In this document: positions 42,548 through 51,979 of the stretch, piece after piece
How positions within the stretch are numbered: position 1 is the first letter of the stretch
How the letters are laid out: each line of letters begins with the position of its first letter
From: Candidatus Promineofilum glycogenicum
GTDB taxonomy: Bacteria > Chloroflexota > Anaerolineae > Promineifilales > Promineifilaceae
Assembly: GCA_016707605.1 (NCBI GenBank)
Contig: JADJHJ010000003.1
Location: forward strand, 186,001 to 250,000
Direction of reading: 5' to 3'
DNA length: 64,000 bases
Position numbers and translations under genes: made by a program
The notes under the pieces: model-generated
The model's database searches: none
Seen by the model: only the letters and a program-made list of their open reading frames with translations
What the model was told of the DNA's origin: nothing

Positions 42548-43546
42548 ATGACGCCACCCAGCGACGTATTGGCCCAACAAAATGGGGTGGTCATTCGCAC
42601 CCACGAACTGACCAAGCGCTTCGACGACGACGTTGTCGTTGACCGCGTCACAATGGCGATCCCGCGCGGCTCGATCTTCGGCTTCATCGGCCCCAGCGGC
42701 TGCGGCAAGACGACGACCATGCGCCTGATGCTGGGCATCTACGCCGCCACTGGCGGCGTGGTCGAGGTGCTGGGCCGCTCGCCCGACCACTTCACCACCG
42801 CCGACCGCCAGCGCATCGGCTACATGCCCCAGGTGTTCGTCATGTACCCCGATCTGACGGTGTGGGAAAACGTCAACTTCGCCGCCTCGCTCTACGGCGT
42901 GCCGTTGCGCCGCCACGACCGGCTGCGCGCCCTGCTCGACCTGGTGGAGTTGACCGGCCACGAGGGCAAGCGCGCCCGCAACATCTCCGGCGGCATGCGC
43001 CAGCGCCTCAGCCTGGCCGCGGCCCTCGTCCACGACCCGGAACTCATCTTCCTCGACGAGCCGACGGCGGGCATCGACCCGATCTTGCGCAGCAAGTTCT
43101 GGGGCCACTTCGGCCAGTTGAAGGAGCAGGGGCGCACGCTGTTCGTCACGACGCAGTACGTCGGCGAGGCGGCCTACTGCGACTACGTGGGCGTCATGGC
43201 CGACGGGCGGCTGCTGATGGTCGATACGCCCGACGGGCTGCGCAGCCGGGCGCTGGGCGGCCACGTACTGCGCATCAAGCCGGAGCGGCTGCTCGACTAC
43301 AACCAGTTGACCGAGTTGCGCGCCGCGCCGTTTGTGCGCGAACGACAGGTGACGGTCAACCCCGACCTGTCGCTGCAACTGGTCGTGGACGACGCCGGCA
43401 CGGCCCTGCCGGCGGTGATGAGCTGGATGGATGAGCGCGGCGTGACTGTGACCGAAGCCGGCGAATATAGTCCCGCCTTCGATGAGGTCTTCGTCATGCT
43501 GCTGGAGCAGGAAGCGGCGCGGCAAGCGGGAGGCGTCCATGCGTAG
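42548..43546 (+). CDS. ABC transporter ATP-binding protein (DrrA/CcmA-type exporter)
   Basis: A 332-residue ATPase. Walker A is GPSGCGKTTT (about 44-53), the signature is NISGGMRQRL (about 143), Walker B is LIFLDEPTAGIDP and the switch His is replaced in the segment FVTTQYVGEA, where TQ stands in place of the usual TH. The C-terminal extension (about 240-332) is typical of exporters of the ABC-2 class. ATG 42548 follows a GAGGAGG ribosome site. It overlaps the permease by 8 bp. Confidence 0.92.
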   Translation: MTPPSDVLAQQNGVVIRTHELTKRFDDDVVVDRVTMAIPRGSIFGFIGPSGCGKTTTMRLMLGIYAATGGVVEVLGRSPDHFTTADRQRIGYMPQVFVMYPDLTVWENVNFAASLYGVPLRRHDRLRALLDLVELTGHEGKRARNISGGMRQRLSLAAALVHDPELIFLDEPTAGIDPILRSKFWGHFGQLKEQGRTLFVTTQYVGEAAYCDYVGVMADGRLLMVDTPDGLRSRALGGHVLRIKPERLLDYNQLTELRAAPFVRERQVTVNPDLSLQLVVDDAGTALPAVMSWMDERGVTVTEAGEYSPAFDEVFVMLLEQEAARQAGGVHA

Positions 43547-45041
43547 CATCGTTCAATACTTCATTCGCATCTTCGCCTTCGTGCGCAAGGAGATTCTCAA
43601 CGTCCTGCGCCAGCCGCGGCTGGTCGTGTCGCTCATCCTGGGGCCGTTTCTGATCCTGTTGCTGTTCGGCATCGGCTATCGCGAGCAGATCCGGCCGCTG
43701 CGCACGCTGTTCGTCGTGCCCGACGAAAGCCCCATGCGCCCCAGCGTGGAGGACTATGCCACGCGACTGGGCGCGCAGATCGACCCACAGGGCGTCATCG
43801 CCGACGCGGCCGAGGCCGACCGGCGGCTGCGTCAGCGCGAGGTGGATCTGGTCGTCGTCGTGCCGCCCGACCCGATGACACAACTGGGCAACAACGAGCA
43901 GGCCACCTTCCAGCTCTACCACTACGAGATCGACCCCTACGAGCAGACCTACGTCGAGATTCTGGGGCGCAACTACATCGAGGAGATCAACCGCCAGGTG
44001 TTGCTGACCGCCGCCGACCAGGGCAAGGTCGAGGCGCGCGCCCTGCAGGAGCGCATCGCCACGGCGCGGCAGGCGGCGACGACGACGCGCCTGGCGCTGG
44101 AAGCCGGCGACGATGCCGCGGCCACGACCGCCGCCGGGCAACTCGACAGCGAACTGGGCCTGCTGGCCGTGGCCGCCGGCTCCGGCCTGGCGCTGCTGTC
44201 GGGCGTCGAAAACACGCTGGGCCAGGAGACGTTGCCGGCGCGGCTGCAAGGGATGCAGGTGAGCGCGGCGACGCTGGGCGACAGCGCCACGCCGGCCGGC
44301 GAGCGCGCGGCCACGGCGGCGGCCATCGAGAGCGATCTGGCTGAGGTGGACGGCCTGCTGAGCGAGTACCAGGGCCTCGATTCGCAGGTGCTCATCTCCC
44401 CCTTTCGCAGCGAGACGCTGAGCATCACCGACGTCAATCTGGGGCCGACTGATTTCTTCGTGCCGGCGGTCATCGCCCTGCTGTTGCAGCACATCGCCGT
44501 CACGCTGGCCGGGCTGTCCATCGTCCGCGAGCGGCAGGACGGGCCGATTGAGCTATTTCGCGCCTCGCCGGTGTCGGCTTTCCAGACGCTCATCGGCAAG
44601 TTTCTGGGCTATCTGATCCTGACGGCGACGATTGGGGCCGTGTTGACGCTGCTGGTCGTCTTCGTGCTGGGCGTGCCCATGCTGGGCGACTGGAGCCACT
44701 ATGCGCTGGTCGTCTTCGCCCTGTTGTGCGCCTCGCTCAGCCTGGGCTTCTTCCTGTCGCTGCTGGCCCGCACCGACAGCCAGGCCATCCAGTACGCCAT
44801 GATCCTGCTGCTGGCCAGCATCTTCTTCAGCGGCTTCTTCCTGGCCCTCTACCGGCTGTGGGAGCCGGTGCGGGTCGTGTCGTGGTCGCTGCCGGTGACG
44901 TATGGCATCAATCTTTTGCAGGCGGTGATGCTACGCGGGCAGTTTCCGAGTATCATACTGCTGGGCGCGCTGTTTGGCTTCGCGCTCGTGTTGTTCCTGC
45001 TCGACTGGTGGCTGCTCGGCCGCGTCATGGCCCGCCAGTAG
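43539..45041 (+). CDS. ABC-2 type permease with large outer domain
   Basis: A 500-residue membrane protein of the ABC-2/YhgE-Pip type. One N-terminal transmembrane helix (about 27-46) is followed by a long extracytoplasmic domain (about 50-300) with helical, Ala/Glu-rich segments, then five to six helices at the C-terminus (about 310-495). It pairs with the ATPase just upstream to export an unidentified compound or a lipid-like substrate. Confidence 0.9.
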   Translation: MRSIVQYFIRIFAFVRKEILNVLRQPRLVVSLILGPFLILLLFGIGYREQIRPLRTLFVVPDESPMRPSVEDYATRLGAQIDPQGVIADAAEADRRLRQREVDLVVVVPPDPMTQLGNNEQATFQLYHYEIDPYEQTYVEILGRNYIEEINRQVLLTAADQGKVEARALQERIATARQAATTTRLALEAGDDAAATTAAGQLDSELGLLAVAAGSGLALLSGVENTLGQETLPARLQGMQVSAATLGDSATPAGERAATAAAIESDLAEVDGLLSEYQGLDSQVLISPFRSETLSITDVNLGPTDFFVPAVIALLLQHIAVTLAGLSIVRERQDGPIELFRASPVSAFQTLIGKFLGYLILTATIGAVLTLLVVFVLGVPMLGDWSHYALVVFALLCASLSLGFFLSLLARTDSQAIQYAMILLLASIFFSGFFLALYRLWEPVRVVSWSLPVTYGINLLQAVMLRGQFPSIILLGALFGFALVLFLLDWWLLGRVMARQ

Positions 45042-45077
45042 CCCACCGTCGCGCCCCAGTTCGCCGGAGCACGCCTT

Positions 45078-46379
45078 ATGCTCGACCATAGACCCGCTCT
45101 GGAGTTGCCCCAACTCTCCGTCCGGCAGTTGGTGACGGCCACCCTGGTCGTCGGTTTGGTGGCGGTGTCGGTGTGGATGGTCTTCCGCTTCCATCAGGTC
45201 ATCCTGATTCTGATCGCCGGGGTCATCATCAGCACCGCCCTCCAGCCGGTGGTGGCCTGGCTCCAGCGGCGCGGGCTGCCGGCCGGCGTGTCGGTGCTGC
45301 TGCTGTTCACTCTGCTGGCCGTCGTTCTGGGGCTGTTCGTGCGTTTCGGCGCGCCGCTGGTGGCCGAACAGGCGGCCAGCATCGGCGCGCAACTCTCCGA
45401 TGCCTACGCCGGATTGCGCGAATGGATGATCGAATCGTCCAATCTGCTATTGCGGCGGCTGGCCGAGGTACTGCCGGCCCAGCCCGGTCTGCCCGGCAAT
45501 GTGCCCGCCGCCCCCACCGAGAGCGGCGGCGTCGAGGTGGCCGAATCGCCCTTCGACCAACTGTGGCAGACGGTGGGCGTCGTGGCCGGCGGCTTCTACA
45601 AGACCCTGGCCATCTTCTTCGTGGCCTTCTTCTGGACCATTGAATCGGAACGCATCAAGCGCTCGGCCATCGCCCTGCTGCCGCTCAACCGGCGCGAGAC
45701 GACGCGCGACCTGGTGACGGAGATCGAGGGGCGCGTCGGTGGCTACGTCTCCGGCCAACTGCTGCTCAGCGCCATCATCGGCACGCTGTCGCTGGTGGCC
45801 TACTGGATCATCGGCGTGCCCTACGCCCTGGTTCTGGCGCTCGTCGTGGCCCTGATGGAGTTCATTCCCGTCATCGGGCCGCTCATCGGGGCCATTCCCT
45901 CGATGATCATCGCCTTGTCCGTTTCGCCCGGAACGGCGCTGTGGGTGGTCGTCGCCTCGCTGGTCATTCATCAGTTGGAGGCCAACGTCTTCGGGCCGCG
46001 GGTGATGAAGCGGACGTTGGGCATGCGGCCGCTGGTGACGCTGGTGGCCATGACCGCCTTCGGCACGCTGTTCGGCGTGCTGGGGGCGCTGATCGCTCTG
46101 CCGCTGACGGCCATCATCCAGCTCCTGCTGGAGCGCTACATGCTGAGCAACACACCGCAGACGGAGACGACCGGCGAGCGCGACCAGATCGGCCTGCTGC
46201 GCTATCAGACGCAAGAGCTTGTCGAAGACGTGCGCAAGGTGTTGCGCCAGCGCGAGAGCACGCCGGCCGACGGCAGCGACGAACCGGGCGCGGAGCATCT
46301 GGAGGACACTATCGAGGCCATCGCCCTTGACCTCGACAAGCTGCTGGGCCAGGCCCGCAACGGCGTGGAGGCATCATGA
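45078..46379 (+). CDS. AI-2E family (PerM/TqsA-like) membrane protein, copy 1
   Basis: A 433-residue polytopic protein. The N-terminal hydrophobic pair (about 20-90), a long loop (about 110-170), the central segment SGQLLLSAIIGTLSLVAYWIIGVPYALVLALVVALMEFIPVIGPLIGAIP and the C-terminal VFGPRVMKRTLGMRPLVTLVAM are typical of the family. A hydrophilic C-terminal tail of about 65 residues (acidic) follows. The family includes autoinducer and other small-molecule exporters, and here the substrate is unknown. It ends ATGA with the next gene. Confidence 0.9.
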   Translation: MLDHRPALELPQLSVRQLVTATLVVGLVAVSVWMVFRFHQVILILIAGVIISTALQPVVAWLQRRGLPAGVSVLLLFTLLAVVLGLFVRFGAPLVAEQAASIGAQLSDAYAGLREWMIESSNLLLRRLAEVLPAQPGLPGNVPAAPTESGGVEVAESPFDQLWQTVGVVAGGFYKTLAIFFVAFFWTIESERIKRSAIALLPLNRRETTRDLVTEIEGRVGGYVSGQLLLSAIIGTLSLVAYWIIGVPYALVLALVVALMEFIPVIGPLIGAIPSMIIALSVSPGTALWVVVASLVIHQLEANVFGPRVMKRTLGMRPLVTLVAMTAFGTLFGVLGALIALPLTAIIQLLLERYMLSNTPQTETTGERDQIGLLRYQTQELVEDVRKVLRQRESTPADGSDEPGAEHLEDTIEAIALDLDKLLGQARNGVEAS

Positions 46380-47560
46380 AACGGCTGGCGCTCTACGTGC
46401 TCATCATCGCCGTCACCGTGGCGGCGCTCATCCTGCTGTGGCAGTTCCGCAGCGTGCTCATTCTGCTGCTGCTGTCGTTGATGCTGGCCGCGGCGCTGCG
46501 CCCCAGCGCCGACTACCTGACTTCGCGCGGCCTGTCGGTGTCGCTGTCGTGGCTGCTGGTCTATCTGGGGCTGTTCCTGGTCGTGGGGCTGACGCTGTTC
46601 TTCCTTGGCGGCCCGCTGCTGGACGAGTTGAGGCTGCTCAGCAACTATCTCGTCATCCTCTACGACTTCACCTATCAGCAGTGGGACAACAGCGATAGCG
46701 GCGTGGCCCAGGCCATCATCCAGCGTCTGCCGCCGCCGGATCAGTTGCCGGAGGTCATGGCCGGGCCGTCGGGGCTGTCGATCCTGCGCGTCGTCTTTGG
46801 CGTGGGGCAGAACGTGGTCGCGCTGGTGGCGGCGCTGGTGATCATCATTGTGCTGAGCCTCTACTGGAGCACCGACCGGGCGCACTTCGAGCGGCTGTGG
46901 CTGTCGCTGTTGCCGGCCGGCAAGCGCATCCAGGCGCGCAGCATCTGGCAGACAACCGAGGCCAGCGTGGGCGACTACCTGCGCAGCGAGTTGGTGCAGG
47001 CCGTCCTGGCGATCGGGTTGCTGGCCGTCAGCTATCGGCTGCTGGGGCTGGACTACCCCATACTGGCGGCGCTGCTGGCCGGGCTGGCCTGGCTCATCCC
47101 GATGGCCGGCTTCGTCTTCGCCGCGGGGGTGGCCTTTCTGGCCGGGCTGGCCTCGGCTTCGGGCTTCCAGACGGCGCTGCTGGCTCTGGTGATTACGGCT
47201 GCCGTGCTGGCCTTTCTGGAGTTCGTCGTCGAGCCGCGCTTCTTTCGCCGCGACCAGTTCAGCGGGTTGCTGATCGTGCTGGTGGTGCTGCTGCTGGTCG
47301 AGGCGTATGGGCTGGTCGGCTTCGTCATCGCCCCGCCTCTGGCCGTGGCCTTGCAGATCGTCGGCAGCCACGTTATCCGGCTCATGCAACGGCCGCCCAG
47401 CGCCCTGCCGCAGATCGACGCCCTGGAGAAGCGGCTCGATGTCGTCCACGCCACCTACAACGGCCAGCAGGCGATGGGCGAGCCGCCCGCGCCGGAGATC
47501 GGTAGCCTGCTCGACCGGCTGGAGGGGTTGGTGGAACAAACCCGTCGCGTTGCCGACTAA
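46376..47560 (+). CDS. AI-2E family membrane protein, copy 2
   Basis: A 394-residue paralogue of copy 1. It starts within the ATGA stop/start overlap and has the same arrangement with GDYLRSELVQAVLAIGLLAVSYRLLGLDYPILAALLAGLAWLIPMAGFVFAAG and VEPRFFRRDQFSGLLIVLVVLLLVEAYG. The C-terminus is an acidic soluble tail (residues about 345-394). The overlap indicates that copies 1 and 2 are made together and may form a heteromer. Confidence 0.9.
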   Translation: MKRLALYVLIIAVTVAALILLWQFRSVLILLLLSLMLAAALRPSADYLTSRGLSVSLSWLLVYLGLFLVVGLTLFFLGGPLLDELRLLSNYLVILYDFTYQQWDNSDSGVAQAIIQRLPPPDQLPEVMAGPSGLSILRVVFGVGQNVVALVAALVIIIVLSLYWSTDRAHFERLWLSLLPAGKRIQARSIWQTTEASVGDYLRSELVQAVLAIGLLAVSYRLLGLDYPILAALLAGLAWLIPMAGFVFAAGVAFLAGLASASGFQTALLALVITAAVLAFLEFVVEPRFFRRDQFSGLLIVLVVLLLVEAYGLVGFVIAPPLAVALQIVGSHVIRLMQRPPSALPQIDALEKRLDVVHATYNGQQAMGEPPAPEIGSLLDRLEGLVEQTRRVAD

Positions 47561-47565
47561 GCCGA

Positions 47566-47605
47566 CCTGTCCCCTCGCCCTTTGGGAGAGGGTTAGGGAG
47601 AGGGC
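47566..47605. repeat. CCCTCTCCC-type inverted repeat tract
   Basis: CCCCTCGCCCTTTGGGAGAGGGTTAGGGAGAGGG. It lies between convergent AI-2E family genes. Confidence 0.85.
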
Positions 47606-47608
47606 AGT

Positions 47609-48742
47609 TTACAAGCCGGTCGTATTGCGGACCGCTGCCACCCCCCGCTCCCACATCCCCCGCACGCGGCCGACGGCCGCCTGTCGCTCGCTGACGGCGC
47701 TCTCCTCGCCCGTGCCCGTTGTCCGCAGCAGGACGGCCACCCAACGTGTGCCCTCGAACAACTCCAGCACACTCAGAATGAGCAGTGTCAGCGGCGTCGA
47801 CAGAATGGCCCCGACCACGCCCAGCAGCCAGCCCCAGATGAACAGCGAGATGACAACGACGACGGGCGAAATCTTCAAGTTCTGGCCCATTCGCCGCGGC
47901 TTGACGATGTTCTCGATTGTGCCGTTGATGAGCGTGTAGCCGATGAAGACGACCAGCGCCCCGGAGAAGCCGTGTTCGACGAAGGCCAGCGCCAGCGGCG
48001 GCAGCATGGCCACCCAGAAGCCGACGGCCGGAATGTAGCCCATGAACCACGACAGCAAGCCCCACAGCACCGCCGGCCCAATGCCCAGCGCCAGCAGCAG
48101 AATGGTGTTGCCGATGCCGGCCAGCAGGTTGAGGCTGGTGGTCAGCGTCACGTAGCGGCGCACGTTTTCGGTCAGCGCCGCGGCTTGCTTGATCAGCGGC
48201 GAATCGGTTTGCAAGCCCAGCCGGGCGCTGCTAGGCAGCGACAGGGCGGCGCTGAGCATGAAGGCGAAGATCAGCATGACCAGGAAGGCTTGCGAGACGG
48301 TGGTGAAGAGGATGGAGAGGAAGCGCGTGGCCAGGCCGGTCAAGCGTTCGCTGGTCAGGAACGCCGTTACGGCATCGCGAATCTCCTCCAGGCGATAGCC
48401 AAAGACGGTGCTGGGCACGACGTCCACCAGTTCCCCTTCGGCGGTCACACCGGCCTGAATGGACGGCAGCACCTCGGCCAACTGCGCCAGCCCGAAGAAG
48501 ACCAGCAGTAGCACTAGGCCGATGAAGCCCAGAACGATCACAAACGTCAGCACCAGCGACAGCCAGCCGGGCACGCCGCGCCGGGCAAACCAGCCGGGCA
48601 CGGGGATGAGGGCGATGGTGATGACGACCGACAGCAGGATCGGGTTGAGGATGAAGGCCAAATCCTGGATGCCGGAGATGATGATGAAGACGCTGGCCAG
48701 GCCGACGAGTAGATAAATGAAGGGCTTCGATTGTTCGACCAT
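47609..48742 (-). CDS. AI-2E family membrane protein, copy 3
   Basis: A 377-residue member convergent with copies 1 and 2. It carries the family segments GIGNTILLLALGIGPAVLWGLLSWFMGYIPAVGFWVAMLPP and FIGYTLINGTIENIVKPRRMGQNLKISPVVVVISLFIWGW. The N-terminal helices start at about 10. It is a separate transcription unit. Three paralogues in 4 kb is notable. Confidence 0.9.
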   Translation of the reverse strand: MVEQSKPFIYLLVGLASVFIIISGIQDLAFILNPILLSVVITIALIPVPGWFARRGVPGWLSLVLTFVIVLGFIGLVLLLVFFGLAQLAEVLPSIQAGVTAEGELVDVVPSTVFGYRLEEIRDAVTAFLTSERLTGLATRFLSILFTTVSQAFLVMLIFAFMLSAALSLPSSARLGLQTDSPLIKQAAALTENVRRYVTLTTSLNLLAGIGNTILLLALGIGPAVLWGLLSWFMGYIPAVGFWVAMLPPLALAFVEHGFSGALVVFIGYTLINGTIENIVKPRRMGQNLKISPVVVVISLFIWGWLLGVVGAILSTPLTLLILSVLELFEGTRWVAVLLRTTGTGEESAVSERQAAVGRVRGMWERGVAAVRNTTGL

Positions 48743-48768
48743 GTTCGTATTCCGTTTCGATGGTGCTA

Positions 48769-48804
48769 TAGAAACCGAGTTTCTTCTGAGAAACTCGGTT
48801 TCTA
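48769..48804. repeat. 16-bp perfect inverted repeat
   Basis: TAGAAACCGAGTTTCT (48769-48784), loop TCTG, AGAAACTCGGTTTCTA (48789-48804), between divergent genes. The palindrome is of the same style as others here but has its own sequence. Confidence 0.92.
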
Positions 48805-48876
48805 GAATTCTACACTATGCTATGATCGCGAACAGAGATTTCGCCCGGCAAGTCGGCGAAGCTCGCGGCGAGAACC

Positions 48877-49581
48877 ATGACCCAACGAACCCCTTACCTG
48901 GACGAGATCGTGACCGCCCTGGCCCAACCCGGCTGCGCCTTCTGTCGCCTGCTCGACGACATCGCCGACCGGCTGATCGACGCCATTCTGTTCGAGAGCG
49001 TCAACGACGTGAAGGTGCGCGAGGAGCTGAACGCGGCGCGCGGCCTGTGCCGGCGACACGCGCCGCTGCTGGTGCGCACCGGCAGCGCGCTGGGCACGGC
49101 GACGATGATGCAGGGCGTGCTCAAGGTCTTGCTGCGCCAGCTCGACAGCGGCGAGGCGGCGTCCGGCTCGCGCCTGCGGGGGCTGCTGGGCGGGGCAGGG
49201 GGCAGCCGGACGCTGGCCGCGACGCTCAGTCCGCAGACGCCCTGCCCGGTCTGCGCCCAGGAGGCCACCTTTGGCGGGCACTACGCCGACACCCTGCTGC
49301 GCCAGGCCCGGCCGGGCAGCGCCCTGCTGGCCGCCTACGAGGCGTCGGACGGGCTGTGCCTGCCCCACTTCCGCGACGTGTTGGCCCGCGCCGGCGCCGC
49401 GCCGACGCCGTTGGTCGCCGCCCAGCGGGCCATCTGGAGCCGGCTCAACGACGAGTTAGAGGAGTTCCTGCGCAAGAGCGACTACCGCTTCCAAAAGGAG
49501 CCGTTCGGCGCGGAGCGCGACTCGTGGCAGCGGGCGTTGTCGGCCATCTCCGGGCAACTGCCGGGGCATCTGACGGAGTGA
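48877..49581 (+). CDS. hypothetical protein with two tandem Cys-rich metal-site motifs
   Basis: A 234-residue soluble protein. The N-terminal half has GCAFCRLL (about 19-26) and GLCRRHAPLL (about 54-63); the C-terminal half repeats the scheme with CPVCAQEA (about 124) and GLCLPHFRDVL (about 160). The CxxC ... CxxH pairs suggest two zinc sites in two related halves. This may be the DUF6062-like group seen in Actinobacteria and Chloroflexota, but that is a guess from pattern. It ends with a helical tail. Confidence 0.75.
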   Translation: MTQRTPYLDEIVTALAQPGCAFCRLLDDIADRLIDAILFESVNDVKVREELNAARGLCRRHAPLLVRTGSALGTATMMQGVLKVLLRQLDSGEAASGSRLRGLLGGAGGSRTLAATLSPQTPCPVCAQEATFGGHYADTLLRQARPGSALLAAYEASDGLCLPHFRDVLARAGAAPTPLVAAQRAIWSRLNDELEEFLRKSDYRFQKEPFGAERDSWQRALSAISGQLPGHLTE

Positions 49582-49687
49582 TCGACGGCTACTTTGTCGC
49601 CCGCGTGCTCTAGTAGTTGCCCCGCGCCAACTTTCCCCCATAATCCGATACGCGACAAAAGACGGGGGCCGGGCCGGAGCGAGCAGT

Positions 49688-51904
49688 ATGGCGACGGCAA
49701 AGGTGGATGGTGCGACTGCGGGCAGTCCGGGTGAGCGACTCCGGGCGGAGTTGCAGCCGCGGCGGCTGGTTCCGGCCCTGATCAGCGGCGTGCTGAATGG
49801 GGCGCTGGAAGTGGCCCTGGCCGTTTCCTTCGCCGCGCTGGTCTTCAGCGGCGATCTGTCGCCCTATCTCGCGCGCGGCATCGGCCTGGCTCTCTTCTCG
49901 GCTACGGTCGGGGTCGTCATCGTCACCCTGCTCAGCTCGCTTAGCGTCTCTATCAGCGCCAGCCAGAGTGTGCCCGCCGCCATTGTCGCCCTGGCCGCCA
50001 CGGCCGTGGCCGCCGCCGTTGCCCCGGAGGCGCAATTCGCTACGGTGGCTGTAGTCATCGCCCTCACGACCCTCGCCGCCGGGCTGGTGTTTCTGTTTCT
50101 GGGCCACTTCCGGCTAACGGGGCTGGTACGTTTCCTGCCCTACCCGGTCATCGGCGGCTTTCTGGCCGGCACGGGCTGGCTGCTCCTCATCGGCGGCGTG
50201 GGCATCATGGCCGGCCGGCCGTTCACCTTTGCCGGTCTGGGCGACCTGCTGGCCACGCCGGCGCTACTCCGTTGGCTGCCCGGCGTTTTGGCCGGGGCGC
50301 TCATCCTCTTTCTGGCCGGTCGCGTGCGCCACTACCTGTTCCTGCCGGCGGCCATCCTCGGCGTCCTGCTTCTCTTCTACGTGGCCGTCTATCTGAGTGG
50401 CGCGCCGGTGGCCGAACTGAGCGCCGGAGGCTGGCTGCTGGGGCCGTTCCCGGCCAGCAGCCTGTTGCAGCCAGTCGGCCCGGCCGAATGGTCACAAGTC
50501 GACTGGTCGGCTGTCTGGCCCCAGGCGCCAAACCTGCTGGCCGCGGTGGGCATCAGCGCCATCGCCCTGCTGCTCAACGCCACCGGGCTGGAACTGTCGC
50601 TCCGCCGCGACCTCGATCTCAACCGCGAGATGCGCAGCGCGGGCTGGGCTAACCTGGTCGCCGGCCTGGGCGGCGGGTTCGTCGGCTACCACGCGCTGAG
50701 CCTGACCATGCTCAACGCCCGCCTGGGCGTTACCAGCCGGTTGGGTGGCCTCCTCGTCGGCGTCGTCGTCGGCGTCGCCCTGCTGTTTGGCGGCGCGGCG
50801 CTGGGCCTTCTGCCCAAAATGATCTTCGGCGCGCTGCTGGCCTACCTGGGGCTGTCGCTGCTGTGGGAGTGGGTGGTGGTCGCGGCCCGACGGCTGCCGC
50901 GCATCGACTACGCCATCGTGGTGGGCATTCTGGTCATCATCGCCGGCGTGGGCTTTCTACAGGGGGTTGTCGTCGGCGTCATCGCCGCGGTGGTGATGTT
51001 CGTCGTCAGCTATAGCCGGTCAAGCGTCGTCAAGCACGAACTGGACGGCCGCAGCTTTGCCAGCCGCGTCACCCGCAGCGCCCAGGCCCGCGCCCTGCTG
51101 GCCGACGTCGGCCAACAGGCCTACTACCTGCAACTTCAGGGCTTCATCTTCTTCGGCACGGCCTATGGTTTGCTGGAGGGGGTACGCGTCCGCGTGCGCC
51201 ACACGCCGACGCGCCACGTGGTGCTCGATTTTCGTCAGGTCATCGGCCTCGATTCGACCGCCCTGCTCAGCTTCGACAAGTTGCGCCAACTGGCCCATGA
51301 CAATGGCTTCACGCTGACCTTCGCCGGTCTGTCGCCGGCCCTGCGGGCACAGTTCGCCCAGGGCGGCTTGCGCGAGGAGCCGGACGTGCTGGGCTTCACC
51401 GCCGATCTCGACCACGCCGCGGAGTGGGTCGAAGACCAGCTATGCCTCATGGTCGAGAGCATCAACGAACAGCCGTTGGACAACTACTTACAGGCCATCG
51501 TCCCCGGCGAGGCCACGACCCGCCTGGTCAACCATCTGGCGCGGCGTGACGTGCCGGCCGGCGCGACCCTGATTCACCAGGACGACGAACCCGACGTGAT
51601 GTACTTCATCGAGTCGGGGCAGGTGACGGCGCAGTTGGAGCAGCCGGGGCGCGAACCATTGCGGCTGGAGACGATGCGCGGCGGGCGGACGGTGGGCGAA
51701 TTGGGCTTCTACCTGGGCACGCGGCGCAGCGCGACCGTCGTCGCCGACCGGCCGACGGTGGTCTACGTGCTGACCCAGGCCGAGCTGGCCCGTCTCGAGC
51801 GCGAAGACCCGGCCGCGGCCCACGCCTTCCATCGCGTCATCGTCCACCTGCTGGGCGAGCGCGTCCTGCACCTCGTCCGCGCCGTTGACGCCCTCCGCGC
51901 CTAG
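49688..51904 (+). CDS. SulP-family anion transporter fused to STAS and cyclic-nucleotide-binding domains
   Basis: A 738-residue fusion. Residues about 30-430 form the membrane transporter of the SLC26/SulP family (SASQSVPAAIVALAATA, FVGYHALSLTMLNARLG). Residues about 440-560 are a STAS domain (HVVLDFRQVIGLDSTALLSFDKL). Residues about 600-738 are a cyclic-nucleotide-binding-like domain (ARRDVPAGATLIHQDDEPDVMYFIESGQVTAQLE, LETMRGGRTVGELGFYLGTRRSATVVADRP). The phosphate-binding region GELGFYLGTRRSATV is close to the consensus GELALLxxxPRxATV. Activity could thus respond to cAMP or a related ligand. The substrate may be sulfate, bicarbonate or another anion. It stands alone. Confidence 0.88.
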   Translation: MATAKVDGATAGSPGERLRAELQPRRLVPALISGVLNGALEVALAVSFAALVFSGDLSPYLARGIGLALFSATVGVVIVTLLSSLSVSISASQSVPAAIVALAATAVAAAVAPEAQFATVAVVIALTTLAAGLVFLFLGHFRLTGLVRFLPYPVIGGFLAGTGWLLLIGGVGIMAGRPFTFAGLGDLLATPALLRWLPGVLAGALILFLAGRVRHYLFLPAAILGVLLLFYVAVYLSGAPVAELSAGGWLLGPFPASSLLQPVGPAEWSQVDWSAVWPQAPNLLAAVGISAIALLLNATGLELSLRRDLDLNREMRSAGWANLVAGLGGGFVGYHALSLTMLNARLGVTSRLGGLLVGVVVGVALLFGGAALGLLPKMIFGALLAYLGLSLLWEWVVVAARRLPRIDYAIVVGILVIIAGVGFLQGVVVGVIAAVVMFVVSYSRSSVVKHELDGRSFASRVTRSAQARALLADVGQQAYYLQLQGFIFFGTAYGLLEGVRVRVRHTPTRHVVLDFRQVIGLDSTALLSFDKLRQLAHDNGFTLTFAGLSPALRAQFAQGGLREEPDVLGFTADLDHAAEWVEDQLCLMVESINEQPLDNYLQAIVPGEATTRLVNHLARRDVPAGATLIHQDDEPDVMYFIESGQVTAQLEQPGREPLRLETMRGGRTVGELGFYLGTRRSATVVADRPTVVYVLTQAELARLEREDPAAAHAFHRVIVHLLGERVLHLVRAVDALRA

Positions 51905-51979
51905 AGCATGTTTTGATGACACGAACATCTGTGCTATCTTCCCACCCTAAAAGTCGCCAGATGTTGAAGGAACTTAGCC

